DNA of 64,000 nt from Polaribacter huanghezhanensis (GCF_030444335.1 NZ_CP128595.1:992001-1056000); one strand, 5' to 3'. Positions 8,313-17,176 are shown, counted from the stretch's first letter. Notes: generated from the sequence alone by a model not told the origin. Made by a program: numbers and translations.

Positions 8313-10489
8313 AAAAATTGTTTTTTATATTTTTAATGACATCAATAGTTGTTTTTTCACAAAAAAAACAACCAAAAATTGGTTTGGTTTTGAGTGGTGG
8401 AGGAGCCAAAGGGTTTGCCCATATTGGTGTTTTAAAAGAAATAGAAAAAGCAGGAATTCAAATAGATTATATTGGCGGTACAAGTATGGGCGCAATTGTT
8501 GGCGGTTTGTACGCTGCAGGTTATAGTGCAAGTCAAATAGAAAAAATTGTTATTGATACAGATTTTTATACCCTACTTCGAGATAAAAACACACGAAAAG
8601 CAACTCCTTTTTTCGAAAAAGAACACGGAGAAAAATATTCAATTGTTTTGCCAATAAATAAAGGGAAAATAGGATTGCCTCAAGGAGTTTCTAAAGGTCA
8701 AAATGTCCTAAGTTTTTTAACACAGTTATTATCCCCTGTAGATTCTATTTCAGATTTTTCTAAATTGCCAATTCCGTTTTTCTGCATTGCAACAGATGTA
8801 GAAACCGGAAATCAAATAAAACTTACAAGTGGCTCATTACCATTGGCGTTAAGAGCAAGTGGTTCTTTTCCTACGTTGTTAAATCCGATAGAGGTTGATG
8901 ATAAATTATTGGTTGACGGCGGAATTGCAAACAATTTTCCGGTTGATGAAATGAAAAAAACAGGCGTCGATATTATTATTGGTGTTGATGTACAATCGGA
9001 ATTATTTAAAAAAGAAAAGATTAAAACAGTATTAGATGTATTAGGTCAAATTTCTAATTATCAGATTTATAAAAGAAACGCAGAACAGGTTGCTAAAACA
9101 GATGTGTATATTCATCCAGATATTTATGATTATTCTGTAGTTTCTTTTGATAAACCTGTAGAAATATTATCTAAAGGAGTACAAATAGGTAAAAAATTTG
9201 CTAAAACATTCGACAGCATTGCAAAACTTCAACCTCTAAAAATAAAACGAATTGATTTGGTTAATACAGATCCTGAATTTGTTGTTCATAAAGTAGAAAT
9301 TAAAGGAAACAATAATTATACAAGAGCTTATATATTAGGAAAATTAAAACTGCAAGAAGGGGATAAAATAAACTATAAGGAGTTGGCAACTAAGATTAGT
9401 TATTTATCGGCAACAGATAATTTTAAGATGATCAAATTTCATGTTAAAAATACGCCTGAAGGAAAAAATATTCAATTAAAAATCAAAGAAAAGAAGCTAA
9501 ATGCAAGTTTAAGGTTAGGAGTACATTACGATTTGGTATACAAATCGGGCGTTTTAATCAACTTAAATAAAAAGAATATTTTATCTAAAAACGATGCTGT
9601 TTCTTTAGATTTAGTCGTTGGGGACAAACCAAGGTTTAATTTGCACTACTTTGTAGACAACGGATTTTATTATAGTTATGGCTTTAGTTCTAGGTACAAT
9701 AGTTTTCAAACCAATGTTATATCAAACTTACCAGGTATCAATTTAATTAATTTACAATACAGAGATTTTACAAATAGAGTTTATGTTCAAACCACCTTCG
9801 ACAGAAAGTTTGCAATTGGTTTAGGGTTAGAGCAACAAGAGTTGGTGTCGCAAACAGAAACAATTTCTACAACGACAAACGAACCATTTGTTTTTGACGA
9901 TAGTAATTATTTAAACCTGTATTCTTATCTAAAGCTAGATACGTATGATGATAAATATTATCCTAAAAAAGGGATTTTATTAGACGCCAGATTTAAGTGG
10001 TACATGGCTTCTTCAGATTATAATAAAGATTTTATTCAGTTTTCTCAAGTACGAGGAAAAATAGGTTTTGCAAAAACGTTTAAAAAGAACCTTACGTTGC
10101 TATTTGAATCTGAAGCAGGATTTACACTTGGAAATGTAAACTCAAAAACCTTCGATTTTTTATTAGGTGGATACAATCAAAACTTTATCAATAATTTTAT
10201 TCCTTTTTACGGATATGACATCAACGCATTGTCAGAACAGTCGTTTTTAAAATCTACAATTAATGTACGAGTTGGCATTACAGAAAAACAGTTTGTTCAT
10301 TTTTTAGCAAATTATGCTAGAGTAGAAAACAGCGTTTTAAACAACGGAAATTTATTTAATGACACAAAATCTGGCTACGCTATTGGGTATAGTGTAAACT
10401 CTATTATTGGCCCAATTGATTTAAAATATTCTTGGTCTCCAGATACAAATAAATATTCTTGGTATTTTAATTTGGGCTTTTGGTTTTGA
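8309..10489 (+). CDS. Patatin-like phospholipase with POTRA and outer-membrane barrel (PlpD-like)
   Basis: The 726-residue protein begins with a signal peptide (cleavage after VFSQ), followed by a patatin domain with the oxyanion block GGGAKGFAHIG, the nucleophile S59 in GGTSMG and the partner aspartate in LVDGGIANNFP near residue 205. A POTRA-like segment (about 315-400) precedes a long beta-strand-rich region ending in an aromatic residue, typical of an Omp85-type barrel. This is the layout of type Vd autotransported phospholipases such as PlpD. It probably acts on lipids at the cell surface or is released. The start overlaps uvrC by 4 bp. Confidence 0.92.
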   Translation: MKKLFFIFLMTSIVVFSQKKQPKIGLVLSGGGAKGFAHIGVLKEIEKAGIQIDYIGGTSMGAIVGGLYAAGYSASQIEKIVIDTDFYTLLRDKNTRKATPFFEKEHGEKYSIVLPINKGKIGLPQGVSKGQNVLSFLTQLLSPVDSISDFSKLPIPFFCIATDVETGNQIKLTSGSLPLALRASGSFPTLLNPIEVDDKLLVDGGIANNFPVDEMKKTGVDIIIGVDVQSELFKKEKIKTVLDVLGQISNYQIYKRNAEQVAKTDVYIHPDIYDYSVVSFDKPVEILSKGVQIGKKFAKTFDSIAKLQPLKIKRIDLVNTDPEFVVHKVEIKGNNNYTRAYILGKLKLQEGDKINYKELATKISYLSATDNFKMIKFHVKNTPEGKNIQLKIKEKKLNASLRLGVHYDLVYKSGVLINLNKKNILSKNDAVSLDLVVGDKPRFNLHYFVDNGFYYSYGFSSRYNSFQTNVISNLPGINLINLQYRDFTNRVYVQTTFDRKFAIGLGLEQQELVSQTETISTTTNEPFVFDDSNYLNLYSYLKLDTYDDKYYPKKGILLDARFKWYMASSDYNKDFIQFSQVRGKIGFAKTFKKNLTLLFESEAGFTLGNVNSKTFDFLLGGYNQNFINNFIPFYGYDINALSEQSFLKSTINVRVGITEKQFVHFLANYARVENSVLNNGNLFNDTKSGYAIGYSVNSIIGPIDLKYSWSPDTNKYSWYFNLGFWF

Positions 10490-10518
10490 CCCAATGTTAA
10501 TTTAATGTTATGTAAATG

Positions 10519-10550
10519 TTTGTTTATTGTTAAAAATAATGATACTTTTG
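10519..10550 (+). promoter_or_regulatory. Bacteroidota-type promoter for the MORN-like gene
   Basis: TTTG at 10519-10522 and TACTTTTG at 10543-10550 are separated by 20 bp, matching the Bacteroidota TTTG/TAnnTTTG pattern. The start codon is 30 bp downstream. Confidence 0.55.
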
Positions 10551-10580
10551 TTAAAGTAGTTAACATTAAATACAGATACC

Positions 10581-10934
10581 ATGAAAAAAATACTTACCCT
10601 AGCGTTCTTTTTTGCTTTTACAATTAGCAACGCTCAAGAAATTGAACCAACATATGAAAAATCTGAAGATATGGTTAAGGCAACTTACTACTATCAAGAT
10701 GGTTCTATTAAAGAACAAGGTTTTTTTAAAGATAAAAAATTAACAGGTCAGTGGGTTTCTTATAATAAAAAAGGAGAAAAAATAGTAATTGCAAATTATA
10801 TAGCGGGTAAAAAAGTAGGAAAATGGTTTGCTTGGAGTAACAATGCTTTAAAAGAGATTACCTACACTAACAATACAATTGTTAGTGTTAAAAGTTGGAA
10901 TCATGATACCACCAAATTAGCATCAAATAAATAA
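10581..10934 (+). CDS. Small secreted MORN-repeat-like (YwqK-type) protein
   Basis: The 117-residue product has a clear signal peptide (cleavage near SNAQ) and then repeats of the type GSIKEQGFFKDKKLTGQWVSYNKKGEK, which resemble MORN/YwqK repeats: an aromatic residue, a turn and a GKW or GQW. Such repeats form beta-strand ladders; proteins of this kind are abundant in Flavobacteriaceae and have no settled function. It has its own promoter and ends before a strong palindromic terminator shared with the convergent rng gene. The family call rests on motif spacing only. Confidence 0.7.
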   Translation: MKKILTLAFFFAFTISNAQEIEPTYEKSEDMVKATYYYQDGSIKEQGFFKDKKLTGQWVSYNKKGEKIVIANYIAGKKVGKWFAWSNNALKEITYTNNTIVSVKSWNHDTTKLASNK

Positions 10935-10950
10935 TTAAAATAAAAAGCAT

Positions 10951-10990
10951 AAAAAAAACCGCATCATTTTAAAATGATGCGGTTTTTTTG
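10951..10990. terminator. Bidirectional terminator between the MORN-like gene and rng
   Basis: A perfect inverted repeat (ACCGCATCATTTT and its complement) is flanked by A-run and T-run, so it can terminate transcription from both convergent genes. Confidence 0.9.
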
Positions 10991-11007
10991 TTGATAAAAG
11001 TTATGCC

Positions 11008-12540
11008 TTACTTACTTTTTTTATAAAATTTATATTGTAAGTACTGGTAAGCATCTCTAGGTAATATATCGATCCACTTTTTGTATTTAATAAACCATTT
11101 AAAACGGATAGAAAAAACACCTTGTGTAAGGTACGCGGCTACAAACGGATGCGCATTAAGCGTAATCTTTTTGTAGTTTTTTCCGCTAGATATAATTCTT
11201 TCTAACTCAATTTCGATTTTATCAATTAAAACAATTGGAGCTTCAACTTCTCCGTTTATATTCGGATTTGGCTCTCTTGTTTTAATTTCTAATTCTGGTC
11301 TTACTCTTTGACGAGTGATTTGTACCAAACCAAATTTACTTGGTGGTAAAATTTTGTGCTTTGTTCTATCAAAAGACATTTCATCTTTCATGTACTGATA
11401 GAGTTTTTGTCTATTTTCTGCACTTTGCATATCAATAAAATCAACCACAATAATTCCACCCATATCACGTAACTGTAATTGTCTTGCAATTTCTTTTGCA
11501 GCAATCATGTTTACTTCTAAAGCAGTATCTTCTTGAGAATTTGCTTTGTTAGATCTGTTTCCGCTATTTACATCTACAACGTGCAATGCTTCGGTATGTT
11601 CAATTACCAAATAGGCACCTTTGCTCATAGATACTGTTTTACCAAAAGAAGTTTTTATTTGACGCTCTACGCCATACTTCTCAAATATTGGAGTTTTTGA
11701 TTTGTGTAGATTTACAATATTTACCTTTTCGGGATAAATTTCTTGTAAATAATCTTTAATTTCTACAACTAAAGTCTCGTCATTTGTAACAATGTTTGTA
11801 AAAGAATCATTCATTACATCTCTTAAAATAGAAGATGCTCTGTTTAACTCGCTCAAAATTTTTGTTGGGGTGTTTGTGTTTGCAATGCTTTTACACATGC
11901 CTTTCCAACGTTCTAAAGAGTTTTGTAAATCCCTGTCTAATTCTGCTACTTTTTTATCTTGAGCAACAGTTCTTAGTATCACACCAAACCCTTTTGGTTT
12001 TATGCTTTGGGCTAATCTTTTTAAACGTTCTTTTTCTTTTGGATCTGCAATTTTTTGCGATACAGAAACTCTATTAGAAAAAGGAACTAAAACTAAAAAT
12101 CTACCAGCTATAGATAGCTCAGAACTAATTCGTGGTCCTTTGGTAGAAATAGGTTCTTTTACAATTTGCACTAATGTGTTTTGTCCTGTTTTAAGGACAT
12201 CGTTAATGCTTCCGTCTTTGTGTATATCTTTCTCAAAGCCGAAATTTTTTAAAGTGTATTCTTTATAATTACCTGTGCTTACTTTCTTAAGGAATTTTGA
12301 TAAAGAGTTTACTTGTGCGCCTAAATCATGATAATGTAAAAAGCCATCTTTTGGATAACCAACATTTACAAAAGCAGCATTTAAGCCCGATAAAACTTTT
12401 CCTATTTTGGCAATAAAAATATCGCCTACAGAAAACTTGTTATCGTTTGTCTCTTTATTTAACTCTATAAGTTTACCATCTCTTAGTAAGGCAAAATCAA
12501 TATCAGATGAACTTGAACGAATAATTAATTCTGTTTTCAT
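11008..12540 (-). CDS. rng: Ribonuclease G/E family protein
   Basis: RNase G/E cuts single-stranded AU-rich RNA and takes part in mRNA decay and rRNA processing. The 510-residue protein has an N-terminal S1 domain (VGDIFIAKIGKVLSGLNAAFVNVG, residues 40-65) and the RNase E/G catalytic core, with DVNSGNRSNK and VVDFIDMQ supplying the metal-binding aspartates. It lacks the long scaffold tail of RNase E and matches the RNase G size. Its leader (12541-12650) carries four small stem-loops. HU and the 29-residue peptide are encoded upstream on the same strand. Confidence 0.94.
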   Translation of the reverse strand: MKTELIIRSSSSDIDFALLRDGKLIELNKETNDNKFSVGDIFIAKIGKVLSGLNAAFVNVGYPKDGFLHYHDLGAQVNSLSKFLKKVSTGNYKEYTLKNFGFEKDIHKDGSINDVLKTGQNTLVQIVKEPISTKGPRISSELSIAGRFLVLVPFSNRVSVSQKIADPKEKERLKRLAQSIKPKGFGVILRTVAQDKKVAELDRDLQNSLERWKGMCKSIANTNTPTKILSELNRASSILRDVMNDSFTNIVTNDETLVVEIKDYLQEIYPEKVNIVNLHKSKTPIFEKYGVERQIKTSFGKTVSMSKGAYLVIEHTEALHVVDVNSGNRSNKANSQEDTALEVNMIAAKEIARQLQLRDMGGIIVVDFIDMQSAENRQKLYQYMKDEMSFDRTKHKILPPSKFGLVQITRQRVRPELEIKTREPNPNINGEVEAPIVLIDKIEIELERIISSGKNYKKITLNAHPFVAAYLTQGVFSIRFKWFIKYKKWIDILPRDAYQYLQYKFYKKSK

Positions 12541-12684
12541 TCTGAATTTGGTTTTATACTACACTTAATTGTGTAGATGGATTAAAATAATGTTACAGGG
12601 TTTTTGCCTGTATGAAGTGTTTAAACTTCTTGTCAATGAACGTTGTTCAGCTTTTAATGCAAATGCAGAAAAAGTAAGCGATGC
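12541..12684 (-). promoter_or_regulatory. Structured leader of rng with four short stem-loops
   Basis: Between the 29-residue peptide gene and rng lie four consecutive perfect short inverted repeats: CTACAC/GTGTAG (12559-12576), TACAGG/CCTGTA (12594-12612), GAAGT/ACTTC (12614-12629) and TGAAC/GTTCA (12637-12649). In E. coli the rne leader folds and lets RNase E limit its own mRNA; a similar control here is inference. Confidence 0.4.
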
Positions 12685-12694
12685 TTACTTTTTC
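12668..12694 (-). terminator. Hairpin spanning the stop codon of the 29-residue peptide gene
   Basis: A perfect 12-bp inverted repeat (GAAAAAGTAAGC, 3-nt loop, complement) contains the TAA stop of the small basic peptide and ends in TTTTTC on the minus strand. It resembles an intrinsic terminator built into the end of the gene, although the T-run is short. Confidence 0.55.
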
Positions 12695-12774
12695 TTATGT
12701 CTGTTTGCTCTAGCTCTTTTCTTACGTTTGTGTGTAGAGATTTTTGCTCTCTTTCTTTTTTTACCACTTGGCAT
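12685..12774 (-). CDS. 29-residue basic ribosomal-type peptide (bTHX-like)
   Basis: Reading the minus strand from ATG at 12774 to TAA at 12687-12685 gives 29 residues beginning MPSGKKRKR and ending ANRHKKK, with more than half Lys, Arg or His. I recall near-identical peptides throughout Bacteroidota, usually labelled as a small 30S protein of the THX type or left unnamed. Extreme basicity, lack of hydrophobic core and position between HU and rng fit an rRNA-binding peptide. Coding evidence is the conserved-looking sequence with start and stop; ribosomal assignment is from memory of the family. Confidence 0.75.
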   Translation of the reverse strand: MPSGKKRKRAKISTHKRKKRARANRHKKK

Positions 12775-12824
12775 AATTAGATTGTTTTTTTAAAACCTAA
12801 AAAAGGTTTAGATTAATACTTTTA

Positions 12825-13115
12825 TTATTTTACTAATACGTTCGTTTTTACTCCTTCAGTAAAGGTCTTTGCTGGTTTAAAAGCCGGAATGTTGTGTGCA
12901 GGAATTTTAATGGTTGTGTTTTTAGAAATATTTCTTCCCGTTTTTTCTGCTCTAGTTTTAATAATAAAGCTTCCAAAACCTCTTAAATATACATTATCTC
13001 CTTGCTCTAATGCGCCTTTAACTTCTGTCATAAATGCTTCAACTGTTGCTAAAACATCTGCCTTTTCAATTCCAGATTTATCCGAAATTTTTGATACGAT
13101 ATCTGCTTTCGTCAT
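12825..13115 (-). CDS. hup: HU-family DNA-binding protein
   Basis: HU is a nucleoid protein that bends DNA as a dimer. The 96-residue sequence has the N-terminal helical dimer region, the GFGSF turn, the beta-arm segment with GRNISKNTTIKIPAHN and the closing PAFKPAKTF. It carries a good Bacteroidota promoter at 13155-13182 on its own strand, and it is divergent from mutY. The two genes downstream on the same strand are the 29-residue basic peptide and rng. Confidence 0.96.
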   Translation of the reverse strand: MTKADIVSKISDKSGIEKADVLATVEAFMTEVKGALEQGDNVYLRGFGSFIIKTRAEKTGRNISKNTTIKIPAHNIPAFKPAKTFTEGVKTNVLVK

Positions 13116-13154
13116 GTTAATATATTTGTATGTTTGTTTTTAATTTTAAGGCTG

Positions 13155-13182
13155 CAAATATATGATAATTAATCTATTCCAA
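13155..13182 (-). promoter_or_regulatory. Promoter of the HU gene
   Basis: On the minus strand TTG (13182-13180), 17 bp, then TATATTTG (13162-13155) matches the Bacteroidota consensus closely; the HU start is about 40 bp downstream. Confidence 0.7.
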
Positions 13183-13244
13183 AAACTTAATCCATTAAAA
13201 TTATGTGAATATTATGATGTAATTTTGCCGCAGCAATTTATAAA

Positions 13245-14291
13245 ATGAAATTTTCTAACCAATTAATTTACTGGTATTTACAAAAAGATAGAGATTTGCC
13301 TTGGCGAAAAACCAAAAACTCATATTTTATTTGGTTATCAGAAATAATGCTACAGCAAACCAGAGTTCATCAAGGTTTGTCTTATTATAGTACGTTTACA
13401 AAAGAATTTCCTACGGTTTTTGATTTGGCAAATGCAAGCGAATCTAAAGTTTTAAAGCTTTGGCAGGGTTTAGGGTATTATTCTAGAGCCAGAAATTTAC
13501 ATTACTCAGCAAAATATATTGCCAATGAATTAAATGGCGAATTTCCATCAACCTACGAAGAAATAAAAAAACTAAAAGGTGTTGGAGATTATACGGCTTC
13601 GGCAATTTCTTCTATTTGTTTTGACGAATCGCAAGCTGTTGTAGACGGAAACGTCTATAGAGTTCTTGCTCGTTATTTCGGAATTAAAACACCCATCAAT
13701 TCATCCGCAGGAATCAAAGAGTTTAAAGAAGTAGCGCAAACATTAATTGATATAAATCAACCAGGAACACACAATCAGGCAATTATGGATTTTGGCGCGT
13801 TGCATTGCAAACCTCAAAATCCGCTCTGCGAAACCTGTCCGTTTAACGATAGTTGTGTTGCTCTAGAAACCAAAACAATTAAAGAGTTACCTGTTAAAGA
13901 GAAGAAAATAAAAGTTAGAAAGCGGTATTTTAATTATTTGGTTTTTATTTCTGATGATAATAAGACGATGTTATCAGAAAGAAAAGGAAAAGGAATTTGG
14001 CAAGGTTTGTACCAGTTTCCTTTAATAGAATCAGAAAAAAGTATTTCAACAAAAGAATTGTTTGTAGAACTTGAATCAAAAGTAGTATCTTTTGAAGGTG
14101 TTGTATTATTTAATGAAAAAGAAATAGTTCACAAACTTTCGCATCAACATTTATACACCAAATTTTGGATTGTCAAGAAAGATAAACTATATGATAATCA
14201 AGTAGATTGGAATGCCATAGAAAAATACCCTGTACCAATATTAATCGCTAATTTTTTAGAAAACTTCAATCCTACAAACGGATATTTTTAG
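13245..14291 (+). CDS. mutY: A/G-specific adenine glycosylase
   Basis: MutY removes adenine paired with 8-oxoguanine. The 348-residue protein has the catalytic Glu in EIMLQQTRV, the helix-hairpin-helix LKGVGDYTASAI followed by the catalytic Asp in VVDGNVYRVLARYF, the 4Fe-4S loop C-x6-C-x2-C-x5-C (CKPQNPLCETCPFNDSC), and a C-terminal NUDIX-like domain that reads 8-oxoG. A TAATTTTG element at 13220-13227 is a plausible -7 box. It heads the mutY-ssb-gldE-gldD order known from Flavobacterium johnsoniae. Confidence 0.97.
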   Translation: MKFSNQLIYWYLQKDRDLPWRKTKNSYFIWLSEIMLQQTRVHQGLSYYSTFTKEFPTVFDLANASESKVLKLWQGLGYYSRARNLHYSAKYIANELNGEFPSTYEEIKKLKGVGDYTASAISSICFDESQAVVDGNVYRVLARYFGIKTPINSSAGIKEFKEVAQTLIDINQPGTHNQAIMDFGALHCKPQNPLCETCPFNDSCVALETKTIKELPVKEKKIKVRKRYFNYLVFISDDNKTMLSERKGKGIWQGLYQFPLIESEKSISTKELFVELESKVVSFEGVVLFNEKEIVHKLSHQHLYTKFWIVKKDKLYDNQVDWNAIEKYPVPILIANFLENFNPTNGYF

Positions 14292-14368
14292 TACATTTGA
14301 TTCTAAATTAGTTTGTTAATTCGAATGGTTTTTCTTGAATTGACAAAAGAAGAAAAAACAGTAAAAAT

Positions 14369-14788
14369 ATGGCAGGAACATTAAATAAGGTAATGCTTAT
14401 TGGGCATTTAGGAGACGAAGTTAAAATGCATTATTTTGAAGGCGGAAACGCTATTGGACGTTTTCCTGTTGCAACAAACGAAACATATACAAATAAGCAA
14501 ACTGGCGAAAAAGTTACCAATACAGAATGGCACAATATTATTGTTAGAAATAAATTGGCAGAAATTTGCGAAAAATATTTATCTAAAGGAGATAAAATTT
14601 ATTGCGAAGGAAGGCTTAAAACCCGTCAGTGGGAACAAGATGGCCAAAAAAGATATGCTACAGAAGTTCATGTCGCAGAAATGACTTTTTTAACCACCAA
14701 AAAAGAAACGGTAAAACAAGAAACTCCAACAGAGAAAAATCCAGAGACGAATACTCAAGTTGAAGAAAACGACGATTTACCATTTTAG
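14369..14788 (+). CDS. ssb: Single-stranded DNA-binding protein
   Basis: SSB coats single-stranded DNA during replication and repair. The 139-residue protein has the OB-fold (NKVMLIGHLGDEVKMHY...FPVATNE...TEWHNIIV), a short acidic tail and the C-terminal DDLPF tip that recruits partner proteins. It lies between mutY and gldE on the same strand, with 19 bp to the gldE start. Confidence 0.96.
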   Translation: MAGTLNKVMLIGHLGDEVKMHYFEGGNAIGRFPVATNETYTNKQTGEKVTNTEWHNIIVRNKLAEICEKYLSKGDKIYCEGRLKTRQWEQDGQKRYATEVHVAEMTFLTTKKETVKQETPTEKNPETNTQVEENDDLPF

Positions 14789-14807
14789 AAAACTAAACTT
14801 TTAAAAT

Positions 14808-16151
14808 TTGGACGCAGAACCCACAAGTATCTTTTTATTTTTAGCATTAAAAATCAATGTATTAATTGCAGTTAATAGTTTAGTGCTGCTCTTTTTATTA
14901 CTTTGCTCTGCATTAATTTCTGGATCAGAAATTGCCTTTTTTTCGCTTTCACAAACACAATTAAACAATCAAAACGAAAAAACGAAAGGAAATAGTCTGG
15001 TTGTTAAACTGCTAGAAAGACCCAAAAGATTACTCGCAACAATTTTAATTACGAACAATTTTATAAATATTCTTATTGTATTATTATTTTCCGGGTTGGG
15101 CGAATTGGTCTTTGAAAGCAAGGATTTTTCTGTCAACTGGGGAGTTATTTCTATTTCTAGTGATGTTATTAAGTTTACGATAGAGGTAGTTTTAGTTACC
15201 TTTTTAATTTTGTTGTTTGGCGAAGTATTGCCAAAAGTGTATGCCTCTAGAAATTCGTTAAAATTTTCTAATACGATGGCAAAACCAGTACATGTTTTAA
15301 CCATCTTATTGTCTGTTTTTAGTCTGCCTTTAATTCGATTAACAGGCGTAGTAGAAAAACGATTAGGAGGTAAAAATTCTGATTTTTCTGTAGAAAAATT
15401 ATCACAAGCATTAGAACTTACATCAGAAGGAACAACCACTAAAGAAGAAAAGAAAATTTTACAAGGAATTGTCACTTTTGGAAATACAGAAACGGTTCAG
15501 ATTATGAAACCTCGAATAGATATTTTTGCTATTTCTGATGAAGAAAATTACAATGATGTCTTAGAGAAAATAGTAAAAAGAGGGTATTCTAGAAATCCGG
15601 TATATCATGAATCTATCGATAATATTGTAGGTATTTTATATGCAAAAGACTTGCTGGAACATTTAGATAAAACCAAGTTTAAATGGCAAGATTTATGGCG
15701 CGAGCCTTTTTTTGTACCAGAAAATAAAAAGTTAGACGATTTATTAAGTGAGTTTCAAGACAAGAAAAATCATTTGGCAATTGTAGTTGATGAATACGGC
15801 GGAACAAGCGGAATTGTAACCTTAGAAGATGTTATTGAAGAAATTGTTGGAGATATAAATGACGAATTTGATGATGAAGATTTAGCCTATTCTAAATTAG
15901 ATGCTAACAATTATGTATTTGATGGAAAAACCACCATTAAAGACTTTTGTAAAGTTTTAAATGTTGATAATGAAGCTGTTTTTGAAGAAGAAAAAGGAGA
16001 GTCTGAAACTTTAGCAGGATTTATTTTAGAGATTTCTGGAAAATTTCCAAGAAAAGGAGAGAAAATAAACTTCCATAACTTTTCGTTTACAGTTGAGGCG
16101 CTTGATAAAAGGCGAATTAAACAAGTTAAAGTAACCAGATTACATGCGTAA
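14808..16151 (+). CDS. gldE: Gliding motility-associated protein GldE (CNNM/CBS/CorC family)
   Basis: GldE is an inner-membrane protein that supports gliding motility and is thought to act with GldD. The 447-residue product has a four-helix CNNM (DUF21) membrane domain, two CBS domains (about 215-340) with VDEYGGTSGIVTLEDVIEEIVGD, and a C-terminal CorC_HlyC domain. The only good start is TTG at 14808, giving a hydrophobic N-terminus at the expected place. It overlaps gldD by 8 bp, so translation is probably coupled. The identity follows from domain order plus the neighbour gldD. Confidence 0.93.
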   Translation: MDAEPTSIFLFLALKINVLIAVNSLVLLFLLLCSALISGSEIAFFSLSQTQLNNQNEKTKGNSLVVKLLERPKRLLATILITNNFINILIVLLFSGLGELVFESKDFSVNWGVISISSDVIKFTIEVVLVTFLILLFGEVLPKVYASRNSLKFSNTMAKPVHVLTILLSVFSLPLIRLTGVVEKRLGGKNSDFSVEKLSQALELTSEGTTTKEEKKILQGIVTFGNTETVQIMKPRIDIFAISDEENYNDVLEKIVKRGYSRNPVYHESIDNIVGILYAKDLLEHLDKTKFKWQDLWREPFFVPENKKLDDLLSEFQDKKNHLAIVVDEYGGTSGIVTLEDVIEEIVGDINDEFDDEDLAYSKLDANNYVFDGKTTIKDFCKVLNVDNEAVFEEEKGESETLAGFILEISGKFPRKGEKINFHNFSFTVEALDKRRIKQVKVTRLHA

Positions 16152-16698
16152 TTTTTATATCCTTTTTTTAATAGGAATTTTTTTTTCTTCTTGTAAAGAA
16201 GATGTTTTACCAAAACCAAAAGCCTATTTAAGGTTACAATATCCAACAACAACATATAAAAAAGTTGTGGTTGCAAAACCGTATAGTTTTGAGGTTTCTT
16301 CTAATGCAGAAATACTTGAACAACCAAACTTTTGGCGACAAATAAAATATCCGAAGTTAAAAGCAACTATAGATATTACGTACAGACCAGTTAAAAATAA
16401 TTTAAGAGAATTGTTAACTGAATCTGAAAAACTGGTGTATGAACACGCTGTTAAAGCTGAAGAAATTATCACAACAAATTTTGAAAATTTTGACAGACGA
16501 GTTTTTAGCAGCATGCAAGAAATTTCTGGAAATGCAGCTTCGCAAATTCAGTTTCATGTAACTGATAGTACAGATAATTTTATAAGAGGAGCTCTGTATT
16601 TTTATGCAAAACCAAATTACGATTCTATTTTACCTGCTGTAGATTATATTAAAAAAGACATTATGCGTTTAATAGAAACGTTTGAGTGGGAGAAGTAA
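16144..16698 (+). CDS. gldD: Gliding motility lipoprotein GldD
   Basis: GldD is a lipoprotein required for gliding and type IX secretion function in F. johnsoniae. The 184-residue protein starts with a lipoprotein signal (lipobox FFSSC, mature Cys18) and continues with PKPKAYLRLQYP, the typical GldD opening. It overlaps gldE by 8 bp. Its stop codon lies inside a small inverted repeat that also contains the stop codon of the convergent lipoprotein gene. Confidence 0.94.
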   Translation: MRNFYILFLIGIFFSSCKEDVLPKPKAYLRLQYPTTTYKKVVVAKPYSFEVSSNAEILEQPNFWRQIKYPKLKATIDITYRPVKNNLRELLTESEKLVYEHAVKAEEIITTNFENFDRRVFSSMQEISGNAASQIQFHVTDSTDNFIRGALYFYAKPNYDSILPAVDYIKKDIMRLIETFEWEK

Positions 16699-16712
16699 GC
16701 CTTTACTTACTT
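16693..16712. terminator. Short hairpin spanning both stop codons of gldD and the convergent gene
   Basis: AAGTAAG (16693-16699) and CTTACTT (16706-16712) form a 7-bp stem with a 6-nt loop; TTTT follows on the plus strand. Both convergent stop codons are in or next to the stem. Confidence 0.45.
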
Positions 16713-17078
16713 TTCAACTTCATCAAAATTTGCAACTTGTTTAGAGCTTTTTACTGAGTATAAATCTCCGCCTGCAATTCCGCTTATAAACGTATTGATG
16801 TCTTCTTCAGAAATGGTATTTGCATCATATTCTACCAAACCTAAACTGTCTTTAAAGATCACTTTTGCAGAGGTAATTCCTGCTTTTTTAGAAAGCTTAG
16901 ATTGTATGGTTCTTGCACAACCAATTTCGCAAGTCATTCCAGAAATAGAAATTGCTACTTTTTGCAATTTTGGAGTTTTTGCGATGGTTACTTCAGGTGT
17001 TTTTTTTGTTTCTGTATTACACGCCGAAAGTGTAAAAACGGCTACCAATACTACTAATATAATTCGTTGAAGTTTCAT
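16707..17078 (-). CDS. Lipoprotein with heavy-metal-associated (HMA) domain
   Basis: The 123-residue product has a lipoprotein signal (TLSAC) and a single HMA ferredoxin-like domain with GMTCEIGCARTIQSKL. The cysteines are spaced C-x3-C instead of the usual C-x2-C of copper chaperones, which may change metal choice or indicate another ligand arrangement. It would sit in the periplasm, anchored to a membrane. Such proteins are common in Flavobacteriaceae; the metal is not known. It is convergent with gldD and divergent from the EamA transporter. Confidence 0.85.
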   Translation of the reverse strand: MKLQRIILVVLVAVFTLSACNTETKKTPEVTIAKTPKLQKVAISISGMTCEIGCARTIQSKLSKKAGITSAKVIFKDSLGLVEYDANTISEEDINTFISGIAGGDLYSVKSSKQVANFDEVEK

Positions 17079-17176
17079 TATAAATTTAGGTTATTTAATA
17101 ATACTACAAATTTATTAATTAATTGTTTTATATCATCAGAATTAACCGATTTTTGTGAAAAATAAATGGTTGATAC

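Noticed and set aside
8257..8526. Plus-strand frame across the uvrC/patatin junction
   Set aside because: It is out of frame with both genes and Trp/Arg-rich.
12569..12793. 74-residue plus-strand frame
   Set aside because: It covers the 29-residue basic gene on the other strand and the rng leader and has an unlikely Cys/Phe-rich composition.
14969..15475. 168-residue minus-strand frame
   Set aside because: It lies fully inside gldE, which has clear domains.
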